Below the pieces are notes generated by a model. It was not told the DNA's origin, made no database searches, and saw only the letters and a list, made by a program, of their open reading frames with translations. The position numbers were made by a program, and so were the translations under genes. Positions 1 through 10,930 of a DNA stretch of 64,000 nt are shown piece after piece. Numbering within the stretch: position 1 is the stretch's first letter; every line of letters begins with the position of its first letter. Origin of the DNA: Holacanthus passer (Eukaryota > Chordata > Actinopteri > Pomacanthidae); NCBI GenBank assembly GCA_025331565.1, contig JAFREQ010000094.1, positions 620,001 to 684,000 of the forward strand, read 5' to 3'.

Positions 1-1304
1 TCCATCCGCCTCAAGCTTGTGGTATGATGGAGAGAGGGTGGACTGAACACACAGCTGTCCTCAGCCATTATCAGTGATGGATGAAGCCAGAGCAGAGCAT
101 CAATGGCATGCCCGGCGCTCACTCACTCGAATGTGTCATTGTAGTGGTGTGTGTGTGTCTTGTTTCACAGTGTGTGTGCGAGAGACAGAGGAAGGACGGT
201 GAGAGAGAATGCAATGGTGTGCCAGGAATATCCCGATGACGCAAATTAATCACCTTCAATGTTTTCGACAACAGAATGAGAGGGACAAAAGAGGAAATAT
301 GTGCTCAAAACGTTTCCTGTAGTAAATCTTCCTGTTGTCTGATTGGATTTTGAGTGGGCGAGGTCTTATCGGTGCAGCTGTTCCAACTGCCAGGACATTT
401 TAGCTTCCTCTGACAGCTCTACCTGTAACACTGTGTGACAGTACAGCATATGTCCTCCAGTAGGCCCGGGCACTCGAGCATTAAAACCGGGAAAATTTCC
501 CAGCAAAATAAATCAATTTCAACTGGATTTCTAAGACCAGTGGACTCACTCATAGCGACAAAGTAAATCACATTTTTTGCATGGAGTTAAACTTTGGTGA
601 ACTTTGGTGCACAAATTTGCACCAAAAGCAAGACATGTTAACCTTTGAGGGAATGGAGGCCAGAAAGTCCAAAATGGAGGATGCTATCATAGCTTATTAG
701 CTTTATTGCACTATTCATTTTATTTAATTGTCCTCTGTTGGAGTATAAATAATTGAGCAAAAAAGCGAAAAAAAAGTTGATGTTACAAAAAACACTTTTG
801 ATTAAACTATGTAAATTTTTTGTCTGAATAATGAGCTAATGATCTCAGAACTTTTTCCCCTTCAAATTATTCTCTATTGAATGAAATGATGCAGTACTGA
901 GAACAAAATGAGGGGGAGAAAATGGTGGCAGAGAAAATAGAAACAAGCTCAGATATTGCGTTGTGTCAGTGTGGTATTCATGAGCTCAGTAGTTCACACA
1001 GTACCTCCATGTGTGGTTAACTCCATGTGTTAGGGCTTTTACACTTGTGTCAATAACCAGGTTATTTTCCTTGCAGAGCAACTTGAAAAATCCTGACTTA
1101 AGTCCTTTCCTATTTTTGGATCAATGTCCGTTAAGGTCGTATTGGAGGACGTTGGAAAGTGCTGGCGAGGTCTTGGAGGTGGAGGCGTAAAATGTAGAAT
1201 AAGGCATTTGTTTGATGTAAAATCCCAGATTGAAGTTGAACGCTTCAGATAGTTCAGACGTCTAACAATGACCAATGCACTGGTGGATTGTATTTGAAGT
1301 GTCT

Positions 1305-1308
<4 letters not shown>
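1..1308. other. Non-coding sequence downstream of mycn
   Basis: I see no supported gene here. The sequence is mixed and AT-leaning, and the short ORF at 1039-1275 has no recognisable domain. Confidence 0.6.

Positions 1309-1337
<29 letters not shown>
1309..1337. repeat. GT microsatellite
   Basis: A run of about 14 GT units followed by a short G run. Confidence 0.95.
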
Positions 1338-1339
<2 letters not shown>

Positions 1340-1499
1340 GGGGTTTAAATCAAATTCAATGATGTTCTCCACTCCCAGTCCACCAATTAAAGTAATCAAT
1401 GCCACGCCTGAGTTACCCCAGCATCATGGACTGAGGGCTGTTCTTTGGGCTTTCGTTCACATCAGCCTGTGGCTTGTGAATACTATTACCTTACAAGAG

Positions 1500-1830
1500 A
1501 TAAAGCCATTGTCCCCCCGAATCTAATTCTTCCATAATTAACCTTGTGTGTAATCCTGAGAGCTTGCTGACGGATGTCCAAAATGCTAACTCAATCCCCA
1601 GCCAAGGTTTCGCTGATTAGATTAGTGTGCACTGACTCATGTTCGCACAATGCCATCGTCTGACTCAACAGCTGTCAAACACAAGAGATGGGCATAAGCC
1701 ACCAATTAAATATGCTAATATATTTCATCCTCTTAGATAGGCGAATTATGCGTGTGAAGAGACTGGATTCAGTCGTCCTAATTCGCCCAATTTTCATCGG
1801 TAATTAAAAGCTTCAATTTCGTCAGGGTCA
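1500..1830. other. Candidate conserved regulatory element rich in homeodomain cores
   Basis: A repeat-free, complex stretch carrying many TAAT/ATTA cores (near 1536, 1616, 1706, 1743, 1776 and 1800). A TGACTCA-type AP-1 match lies near 1661. No long ORF is present. It is called on texture alone and needs a cross-species alignment. Confidence 0.3.
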
Positions 1831-3755
1831 ACCTGTCGGCGCAAACCCTTGAAGAACAGTAACAACTGCAGGGAGAAGGGGAGTCGATGTGGAAGGAGCT
1901 GGTTTTAACCAATCTAATAAGAGGCAGTAATTTGCATCTGTGTTGGGTCGGAGTGCAGAAACAGGCTGATGTTATTAAAATTGAGACTGGTGGTTCTGTC
2001 TGGAGCTCGCTGATCCATCAGAGAGAAGTGACAGCCAGGCAGACAAGCCTGTAATGGACTGGTCATGGACCAAAGACCCACCAGAGAATACACTCTAACA
2101 AAGGCTAGTGAAGAAGACTGCATGCAGAGGAATAAAAAAAAAAAAAAAATCTATCAAATATTCAACTTGGTACTTAACGGTTATATTCACAGTAAATCAC
2201 ATACATGAACACTCACAAAAAGAGACAGAACCATCTCATATTTCCATTAGAAATTGACCATGACACTTCAGTAGCAGGTGCTTTGTCTTGCACACATCTC
2301 CGATCTATTGTTTGAAATCCTTTTCACAGGTTCAGATATGCCACCTCCTGACCTCCCCGTCTCTCCCTCTCCCAGTGGTGTGCAGATGAGAGCCGGTCCA
2401 ACTGATAATGACGGGGGAATATTGAAAGACGAGTAACCCCGCCGTTTCCCTCTCTCTACGATTCATTAACCCGATTTCCACTGAGCTCTGTCCCACATGT
2501 GTCAGCGAGGCGCCTGCTGAGGATTCTGCTGCCCCGCCCGGCCCCGTCCTCTGCCCCGTCGCACTTCCAGCTCGCCATCAAACCGACAGATAACTGTCGA
2601 GGAGCAAGGTCGCCCCCGAAGTGTCGATAACCTTGTACTGCATCTAGCCGTTTTTGCCTGAGGATTGCCTGCTATTTGATCGATCCCCTGCACTTGGAGC
2701 TTAAAGATTACGAATCAATAGCGTTATGTATTCATTTAGGCAGTTGAAATTACTGAACAAAAAGCCTTGAGATAGTGAGATTTAGATCTTATCTTATGTC
2801 GGCTAAGCAGCATTAGCAGGGAGGATATCACTTCTGAAAGCAGTCTTGAGTGGCTTGTTACAAAACACACAATTTAAATTCAAATAGAGTATAAACGTTA
2901 AACAAAGGTCTATTAAAGATAATAATAAGTAATTGATGACAGCTATGAAATGTTTTGAATCTGTGGGAAAATAAAATGCATCATAAGTAGCTAATCAAAG
3001 TTAATCTTTTTGTGATGTAAACAGCAGAAAAAGATAAGAAAGCATCAGCTTATTGATGCATTTATCAACATTCACATACATCATGTGAAGCACTTATAAA
3101 GGAGAAAACCAAAAAATATTCCTGAAATTTGATTTTAGGTCCATCATAAACATGAACATGCCATCACAGGTGTGTATTTTGTGGCATCTTCTACTATTTC
3201 TCACTCAATCCAGCCAGGAAACCTGCCAAATTTAACGGAAACTTAAAAAGAAAACCAGTACATTTTTAGCCTGAGTGTCGTTTCTTAGTTGGGGTGTGGA
3301 GGCTGACTCTTGCTGAACAGGCAAAATGTGCCTCAACCGCCTCCACTACCTCAGTACATCCTGCTCTCGCCCCCAATCCAGGCCTTGTGCAAACCCCCCT
3401 GGGGCATGCAAAGAGGGATTTGCAGTGTACACAGTCATCACTGAGGCTTCAGCGGGGCCTGAGAGGGTCAGTGAATAAATGAATGGACTGACTGGGCGGC
3501 TGGAGTGGACCAAGATATTATACTTGGTAAACCCTGTCTATTTTTGTTTTCTTTTGAAGTAGTCTTGACACTGTGACGTAGTTTTTAATGAAAAGGCAAA
3601 TGAGCTTCATATTACTATCCATAACAATATTAAATAGAATAACTGACAAAAAGAACAGAAAAACTGAATTTTCTTCTTGAAAAGACCCCATCAGGTAATT
3701 TGTGCTAGTCTAGTGCTGTCACATATATGATTACATTTACATAGGCTCCCATGCC
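1831..3755. other. Non-coding sequence, no gene seen
   Basis: It holds a poly(A) run at 2134-2149 and otherwise unremarkable unique-looking sequence. The short ORFs are not coding-like. Confidence 0.6.
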
Positions 3756-4013
3756 AATGTTCCCATGGTCCTTTGTTCCCCATGTCCTAAATTCCCATGG
3801 TACTATGTTCCCAAGTTCATATGTTCCCACGGTCCTATGTTCCCAAATTCCTGTGCTTCCAGGGTCCTGTGTTCCTAGGGGCATATGTTCCCCATGTCCA
3901 AAGTTCCTATGGTCCTTGTTCCCAAATTCCTGTATTCCTGTGATCCTATGTTCCCCATATCCTAAGTATCCAGGGTCCTATGTATCCAGGGTCCCAAGTT
4001 CTCAAGGTGGCGT
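3756..4013 (+). repeat. 16-bp minisatellite, about 16 imperfect copies
   Basis: Units follow the pattern ATGTTCCCATGGTCCT with a period of 15-16 bases; TGTTCCC or a close variant recurs at 16- and 32-base steps. The overlapping 98-codon ORF (3751-4047) is a by-product, as three units make 48 bases and keep the frame. A short inverted arm with GGGAACACAGG-type units follows at about 4087-4170. Confidence 0.85.
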
Positions 4014-4170
4014 TTCCTCAATTCAATATCATGCAAAAACACATTAACCCTTTTATTATGTTTGGGTCAAAACCCAAACCCTAACCCTGGGAACACAGGC
4101 CCCTGAGAACATGGGCCCCTTTATGTGCCATGTAAATGTGGGGAATATAAACCCCTGAGAACACAGGAAT

Positions 4171-6738
4171 AACTCTGTTTTCTGATGAGTTTTACCTCCT
4201 TTAGCTCATTTTCTCCCACTGGTCACTGTCACCCTTTGCAGCAGACGTAAAGGTCAAGGGTCACACCCGTCCACGTTCTCCAATCAAACACTCGGCCCCC
4301 GGTGGATCCCAAATGACCATTAAGTCAACCGTTACATCACCAGGAAGCATTGAAATAGTCCAGATCTCTCAGATAGACTCACATAAACATACATTTTCTC
4401 CTGTTTTTCCCCCTCTCTAATCTTTAAGGCAATCTGTTGGAGACATATTGACTGATAAAATAGAAAGGACCCTTGTGGCGTGGAGGTTTGAAAGATGTGG
4501 TAGCCGAACGTGGCCCCATTCAAACACAAACTCATTGATTGGTAGCGTGAAACCGCAAGGGAGTCTGAAAGGTCTGCTTAGGCCTGAGGTGACACCGGCA
4601 CTCCACAATTAGCCCTCAATCAATATGTCTCTCATTGAGTTTTACCACAGTGCGGGACAGCCTCGCCATCCATTCTGTCTTGTGCTGAAGGTGCAGGCCA
4701 AGGATGGTTTAGTTTAGTCTAATTTGGTTTACAGGCAGACGGTGTTTATTGGACCAGAAAACCATTTGTTATCTGTTTCCTCTGTAGGAGCAGTCATGAA
4801 TCAATCTCGATACAAATGTACAAACACAGAAGCGCCCCAGTGATTACTCCAAATAAACACGCGCACATATGCAGGAACGCACACGCGAAAGGAGGTGTGG
4901 GAGTGTACAACCCACTCTTATGCACAGATAAGGACACGCTTGTTTTAAAAGAGTAATGAGCACTTTAACACAGAGGATATGTGTCTCTGTTACATATGGC
5001 CACAACGTTAATGAGCTGCTGCAAGTGTGAATCCCAATATTTACAACAGACCAGCCTGTTTATACTTGCCAAAATAAATGCTTTATCTTATGGTCCAAGC
5101 GTAGACAACAAAGCTGTAACAGGAGGCTGGGAGTAACATGTTGGCTGGAAGGTTACAGGTTCAGTCCGGGTGATACATAAAGTTTCATAATAATAACGCA
5201 AGAAACAAGGAATTTAAGTATATATATATATATATTTAAAAAGTTAAAATTCCAAAAGTTAAAAAGTAAAATGCACTGTGCAACATTTATGTAAACAGAG
5301 ACACTCTCAATGAACTTTACCGATTTGCAAAATGAACTTCACCCATTTGTAAAAGTTCCTCTCTACTGTACCTTACAGCTGCGTGCGAGAATTGTATATG
5401 TGTAAGATACATAAAATAAATATTATAAATACTAAATAGTGTTGGCGTCCAGAGCACGGAGCAAATATGTCATATGCCACGGTGGACGCCAGCTTGGAAT
5501 AAGTTCCTGTGTTTGTATCCATCCGTCCAAGTTTGCATCCATGTCAAAGTAAAAAGTGGAAAAGTGGGTCTGTATCCAGCTCAAGCAAGTGTCTGTGAGC
5601 CCCTTACCTGGTCCAGAGATGGTGCTGCCTCTGACCCCAGAATCTTTGAAGGATAGTTTCGCTTTGCACAAAATAAGAACTCGATTTTGTCCCACATTTC
5701 TTATGCTGAAGTCGCACTATGATGGAGTTGCTTTACAGTCCAGTAAAAAGAGGAGGGGTGATAAATTCAACCTGTATCTCTCTCAACTTGACACCCCATT
5801 TTTCTTAATTATCACTTGAGGTACCTTGCCATGTAGATGGAATTTGTTTTATTTGCTCAGGTTTTTAAATGTCCTTCTCTTGGGCTTCTGCCAGCACACA
5901 ACATAATAGAAGTGAATGAAGTTTGGCTTGTGCTCCAGAATTGAAAAACTACTTCACTATACATGTTGCTATTTATATTTTCAGAAGTGGTGTGACAAAC
6001 CTGTCCATTTTCTTTTTACTTATTTCAGAATCTGATATTACAAAATGAGAGAATGAGAAAGAGAAAATGTTAAATGTGAGTTTGGGTGAAGTGACCCGTT
6101 GAAATTCACTTGTTTCCTTGGGCATTTTCTTTTCGATTTTGAAGTGTATATTTAGTGGTTTGTGCAGTTTGTACCTGTGTTGTCTGTCACTTCCATTTTC
6201 TCTGAAGTGCTTTGTAACTACTGTTTTGAAAAGTGCTTCATAAATGACTCACTGACAGCAGAGTGTCTCTAACCTTAAGGTGTGTAACGCGGTGATTGAG
6301 GCGGCTGTTGATATTCAAACATTAAACCCTGGGAACTAATAACCTACTGTACTGATGTACAGCGCGGCAGCTGACGGCAAGTTCAGGCTGGTTTTGGACG
6401 TGCTTGTGGCTTTAACTGTTAGATGTCATGTTGTGTAGTGGCTCAGGCGCTGACACACACATTGCGAGGACACTTGGCACAGCAGGCTAATTGCCAGAAG
6501 TTTGACTCAAAACAATGGGTTCAGAGAAACATTAGAGGACAGCACTTATGCGATCAATGCCCGCTCAACAATGGCACTCATAATCAATGTGGACTGAGAT
6601 GTGACAGGATGAATGAAGGAAGTGAATGGATGTCAGCACAGATATATTATATCAGTGGATGCATGTACATTTCACGACTGCTGAAAGGTAAACTGCACTG
6701 GGTGAATTTGTTTTAATAATTAGTGCTTCACGGAGGCT
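4171..6738. other. Non-coding sequence, no gene seen
   Basis: It includes a TA run at 5219-5235. Overlapping short ORFs near 5432-5819 lie on both strands but show no recognised domain. Confidence 0.55.
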
Positions 6739-6886
6739 TTTCCTCTTCTTTCTTCCCATTGTTACCACTCTCTCTTGTTCCCTCCCCTATCTTAATCATC
6801 GCCTTTCTCTCACTTTTTTTTTTATCTCTCCTCCTTTTTCTCTTTTTCTCCCCACTCTCCCTCGCTTTTTTCTTTCTTTTTCTAGG
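6739..6886 (+). repeat. Polypyrimidine tract ending in TTTTTCTAG
   Basis: About 150 bases of nearly pure C and T on the plus strand, ending in a strong 3' splice-site-like sequence at 6886. No matching donor or coding exon is evident. The 70-codon ORF across it is Leu/Phe/Ser-rich from composition alone. Confidence 0.75.
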
Positions 6887-6982
6887 TGCTGTGTTGTGCA
6901 GCCAAGACCGTTTCTTCCTCAGAACACGCTCTTGAAAGGCTATTCAGGGATTCTTCAATGAAACCCTATTACATTTGTGGGC

Positions 6983-6984
<2 letters not shown>

Positions 6985-7036
<52 letters not shown>

Positions 7037-7037
7037 G
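6985..7037. repeat. Compound GT/GA microsatellite
   Basis: About 15 GT units run directly into about 11 GA units. Confidence 0.95.
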
Positions 7038-8064
7038 GACGAAAAAGGAAAAATAAAGAGAGGGAAAGGTATTCTGGGGGCCGGGCTACAGTACCATCTG
7101 TATGCAAATCTCCTCAGACTTTGGTAAACTTTGATCAAACACTCAGGCCTCCTTTTCTCTCCCTTCCCACCCTCCCTCCCTTGCCTCCCTGTCCACTATG
7201 TGCTCTGCAATTACTGTAGCTCCACAGCTCTTTGTCAGGGCTGCATATTACTCAGCTAGGACAATAAGTTCCCTCGGGGAACTGCCCCTCATCCCCCACC
7301 GCACACACACACATCCATGTTTTCTGCCCCAATACCCCTTGATACCCTCCCTGCATTGGGCTCGGCTCCTCTACCTACCACAACCCCACACCATTTCTGA
7401 GCACCTGCGACCGTGCTGGACCCCACAACAGATGGTGACACACACATAAACACACACACACTCGACACCCCCCCACAGATAGCAGGGCTCTTGGCAAACA
7501 GAGCCCAGAGTGGCGCATGGGTGACGGGCATGCCTTTGTGCAGAGGTTGGGCACATTGCAGGCACACACGCACAATTGTGTATAGACACACACGCACAGC
7601 GGCCATTGTTTCCTCCATATGGGAAGGTTAACATGCTGAATGCAGATCCGGTGTCCAACAGGACAAATGAAATGTTGTGACAAGTGTTGTCAATTAATAC
7701 AAGCGGCTATGAAGATCTCGGAAAGATGACAGGACGCGCAAAGACACGTGAAAAACATGCCATATTATCTCCTGTGTCGCTTTAACGTCCATCCATCAGT
7801 GGGGTGTAAGCCCATTAGAGTCGGGTCGTGTGTGTGTCTGGGCAGCTCCAGCCGGGCAGTCAGTGGGCAGAAGGATAATGGGTATTAATCAGGGAAAAGC
7901 CACGGCCATATGTCTGTTTAACGTAGGAGATGGCTACTCCCTGAATGTCAGCTCCCCTCTAAAACAATTAGCCTCATTTCACAGAGTAGATAGCTTAACT
8001 GTAGCTGAAGCGTGTGAGCGTATTAATGTGTGTTGTAGGGGGGGATGAAGAGAAAGAGGAAGGG
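7038..8064. other. Non-coding sequence with scattered CA stretches
   Basis: Short interrupted CA runs near 7303 and 7438-7464 give overlapping Cys/Val-rich or His/Thr-rich ORFs, which are artefacts. Nothing gene-like is seen. Confidence 0.55.
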
Positions 8065-8191
8065 TGTGCGTGTGTGTGTGTGTGTACACAGCTGAGAGGT
8101 GTACGATTTTATGTTTGTTTAAGACGGGAGCGTGGGCAGCAAATGTGGCACTGGACACTGTTGAGGTGTGTGTGTGTGTGTGTGTGTGTGT
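8065..8191. repeat. Two GT microsatellites 70 bp apart
   Basis: GT runs at about 8065-8095 and 8166-8191. CA runs follow at about 8405-8420 and 8455-8472. Confidence 0.9.
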
Positions 8192-9040
8192 TTGAACAAT
8201 GCTGTACACGTGTCTGTGTGTTCGCTTTCTTACTAAATGTCCCAGTTAATCTCACCATCTGAAGCAAACTGCCTCTGTTAGCTGCAATACATTGTTTTTC
8301 TTCCATTTTTTCTGGTGGATGTTATTGTCCATGAACTTGTTTTCATCCTATAACCAAGCAGGATAAGCCATTAGGCAGATGGTAAGGGGAAGTCCCACGA
8401 GAGGACACACACACACACATATGCACCACTCAAAGACACTCGACTCCTGTCCCATACACACACACACACACATACATGCACAGTAAGCACACACAAAGAC
8501 ACCAGACCCACCAGACTCCTGTTATGTAATCCACCAGTTCCACTCCCCCACCGAGAGGCTCGGTCTTGGGCTGTCTCAACTCCAAAACAAAGTCATCAGT
8601 CTTCATATAGCCCTGTCTGTTACATAGTGCACATACCTCTGGATCATTTGGGTGCTGCTCCTATGGAGTTGATGTGCACTGAAAAAGCAAAGATTAGCAT
8701 GTTTGATTTATCCTGTACTACTGTGATATGTTGTTTTTGCAGAAGAAGAAAGGGTCGCCCTGTCACATGGTGCAATGCAGTCATTGCTTTCATAGGTGAA
8801 AAGAATGAATCAAAGTCATCAACAATGTGTGTTTTTATGTCCTGTTAATTCCCTTCCCGGCAAGTCTCTTTCTCTTTCCCTCTGTGAACACACTGTCGTG
8901 CTGAACGGCTACTCAGACGGTGGCAACAGATTTCTCTTTCAGCCATCTCCAGAGAACGACTGGCTCAGACTCCTGAGTGGCACATATTTGGGCTGAGGCC
9001 CGCCACTGGAGGCACAGAGGGAAGGAGGAAAGAGGAGGGG
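8192..9040. other. Non-coding sequence, no gene seen
   Basis: Apart from short CA runs it is unremarkable, and its ORFs are shorter than 75 codons with no domain. Confidence 0.55.
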
Positions 9041-9070
9041 AGGAGGAGGAGGAGGAGGAGGAGGAGGAGG
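9041..9070. repeat. AGG trinucleotide microsatellite
   Basis: About ten AGG units within a wider purine-rich stretch from about 9010. Confidence 0.95.
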
Positions 9071-9218
9071 CCAGAGCCATGTGGCTGATGTTGGTAAACA
9101 GTATCCAGCCTTGTCCTGGCATCGTGGCAGGCAGCGCACAACGCCGGAGATATCAGGCGCCCGGGCCACACACAGACCGGGACAAAAGGTAGACTCGCAT
9201 ACAGACATTTGCATTCAT

Positions 9219-9365
9219 GCACACACACATACACACACACACACTCGGTGTCCGCCACTCAGCAGCTGCTCCAGTTTCCATGGCAACAGCCTGAACAATG
9301 TAGTAGGAAGGGCTGTCGGAGAGAGAGAGAGAGAGAGAGAGAGTGTGTGTGTGTAGGTGTGTGTG
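9219..9365. repeat. Cluster of CA, GA and GT microsatellites just downstream of mycn
   Basis: CA at 9219-9244, then GA at 9319-9343 running into GT to about 9365. They lie within 400 bases of the inferred mycn poly(A) site. Confidence 0.9.
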
Positions 9366-9626
9366 TGGGTGGGTGTGAGAGGCTACAGAGGGGGAGGCAG
9401 CCGCAGGGTGCTGAGACAGAGAGGATTCAGAAGACGCTCTTTACTTCTTTGTCAGGATGAGTCTTTGAGAGGCGGCAAAACAAATACGGAAATGTAGCGG
9501 CAGATAGAAAAATAAACAGAGGAGAGAGGCAGATATGAGAGGGGTGAGGGGGTGAGGGGTGACACCCGCAGCTTCAGCAGCATTCAAAGATCCACAAAGA
9601 CAAAGATGAGGATTTTATGATGTCTA

Positions 9627-9632
9627 TTTATT
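9627..9632 (-). terminator. mycn poly(A) signal AATAAA
   Basis: AATAAA reads on the minus strand at 9632-9627. About 25-45 bases further downstream there is a U/GU-rich run (TTTGTCTTTGTGGATCTTTG, about 9603-9584), the usual downstream element. No other AATAAA lies between here and the stop codon. Confidence 0.75.
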
Positions 9633-9640
9633 TTTCAAAA

Positions 9641-9647
9641 TGAGGTA
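9641..9647 (-). promoter_or_regulatory. let-7 seed match (7mer-A1) in mycn 3' UTR
   Basis: TACCTCA on the transcribed strand pairs with let-7 seed positions 2-7 plus A1. let-7 repression of mammalian MYCN is established. A single 7-mer can occur by chance, so conservation must decide. Confidence 0.5.
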
Positions 9648-10050
9648 TTTCAAAGTGCTATGAGTTGCAGCACTAAATGTACATTTTAAAAGTGAAAAAA
9701 ACAAACATCTTATATCCGTTTACCCAGTTCTATGCACCCGATAGTTACAAATATAAACAAAAGAGGAAGAAAAAAAAGGCCAGGTACATGAGGATAGAAC
9801 ACATTTGCTGTACAAAAGAATTATTTGAAATAGAAGGGGGGGAGGAAAAATGACAAGATAAAGTGATATCTACTGAGAACTCATTTTCATACGAAAATAT
9901 AAGTATCAAATTTAGTATGTATCAGGTTCACACTAAAAGCATAAAGGTGTGTAGAATTAGTAATATGATACAATACAAAGAAAAAGAGAAGAAAAAAAAA
10001 CAATATATTGTTATATTACAAAGTTTCACGACTCTCAAAAATCGAGGCCT

Positions 10051-10058
10051 TACAGTAC
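10051..10058 (-). promoter_or_regulatory. miR-101 seed match (8mer) in mycn 3' UTR
   Basis: GTACTGTA on the transcribed strand is a full 8-mer site for miR-101 (seed ACAGUAC). miR-101 is a reported regulator of human MYCN. A chance 8-mer is expected about once per 65 kb, so its presence in this UTR is notable. Confidence 0.6.
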
Positions 10059-10394
10059 TTTAAAGGTATATAAACTTCCAGTCTAGTTATTGGCAGCTTC
10101 CTGACACGTATAAAAAAACAAGGACATAATGTATTACAAAACAAGGCAGATCTGAGTGTATTTTGTTTGTACACTATTGTTATATACAAAAGTGTCGGCT
10201 AGCAAGGTGCACAGTTATACATCCACTGACTTGGTTTGAGCACCAGTGTGTGAGAGGAGTGAGAGAAATAGAACCTGTAGTGGCATTGTTTATGTCCCCC
10301 ATGACGCCTCGGCCGTCATGGTCTCTTCAGTTTTTTGCAGTGGTGAAGGCAAAAGTAAGTGTGCACCGCTGTCTTGTACGTGAACTCTCCAAGC

Positions 10395-10401
10395 AAAGTG
10401 C
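10395..10401 (-). promoter_or_regulatory. miR-17 family seed match
   Basis: GCACTTT on the transcribed strand matches the AAAGUGC seed of the miR-17/20/106 family. A second GCACTTT lies at 9652-9658, eleven bases from the let-7 match. Support is weaker than for the other sites, and chance is possible. Confidence 0.3.
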
Positions 10402-10633
10402 CCTCTGACACCCCATCCCTGTGGGAATCACCTGATTCCAGGCTGGTGTCACAGTGAGTACAAAAAAAAAAATAAATCAAGATACAAACAGAAATGATAT
10501 AAAAACCAGAGGAAGGGAAGACCAAAACAAGGTGTGTCCTCTCTCCTTCCTCATTCTTTTCTCTTTTTTATCTTTCCTCAATAATGTGACTGGATTGAAA
10601 AAGTAAACCCTAAACATTCTTAACGTCAACAAA

Positions 10634-10641
10634 TGTGCAAA
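10634..10641 (-). promoter_or_regulatory. miR-19 seed match (8mer) in mycn 3' UTR
   Basis: TTTGCACA on the transcribed strand is an 8-mer match to miR-19 (seed GUGCAAA). miR-19 belongs to the miR-17-92 cluster, itself a known MYC/MYCN target, so feedback is possible. Function here is inferred. Confidence 0.45.
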
Positions 10642-10650
10642 AAAAGTGGC

Positions 10651-10657
10651 GGCAGTG
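10651..10657 (-). promoter_or_regulatory. miR-34 seed match (7mer-m8) in mycn 3' UTR
   Basis: CACTGCC on the transcribed strand matches miR-34 seed positions 2-8; the next base is G, so it is not an 8-mer. It lies only 9 bases from the miR-19 match. miR-34a targeting of human MYCN is established knowledge. Confidence 0.5.
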
Positions 10658-10858
10658 AAAGTCCGAGCATCCCTCCAGCACCCCCACCCCCCTCCTCCTC
10701 CAGGTGTGTGTGTCGGCATCTGAAGATGAACGTCCTCTGAGATGTTTGTGTGTGCATGTGTACAACAGATGTGCAGGCCTATGTGTCTGTGCTTAAGTGT
10801 ATAGACCTGTGTGTGTGTGTGCATCTAAGTGTGTTTCAGACAGATTGAGTTGAGGCAG

Positions 10859-10883
10859 GGGTGGGGTGGGGTGGGGTGGGGGG
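10859..10883. repeat. GGGGT pentamer run in mycn 3' UTR
   Basis: Four GGGGT-like units just past the mycn stop codon. In the mRNA this is C-rich, reading CCCCA repeats. Confidence 0.85.
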
Positions 10884-10930
10884 GTCCTCTGGGATATATG
10901 TGAGTGTTTCTGTGTTGTAGTGGTTGTCTG

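Larger units (their letters stand above)
9612..10930 (-). other. mycn: mycn 3' untranslated region (about 1.3 kb)
   Basis: This is the non-coding sequence between the stop codon and the only AATAAA found on the minus strand below it. It is mostly AT-rich, with a GT-rich segment near 10700-10880. Seed matches for let-7, miR-101, miR-34, miR-19 and the miR-17 family are listed separately. Short plus-strand ORFs here are shadows of low-complexity sequence. Confidence 0.8.

Noticed and set aside
3751..4047. 98-codon repetitive protein ORF
   Set aside because: It is the translation of the 16-bp minisatellite. Three units equal 48 bases, so the frame stays open without selection.
4063..4087. Telomere-like AACCCTAACCC
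   Set aside because: Only about two units, far too short for an interstitial telomere. It is kept only as a detail of the minisatellite finding.
5150..5175. GGTTCAGTCC resembling a tRNA B box
   Set aside because: No cloverleaf arms or A box at the right distance, so no tRNA is called.
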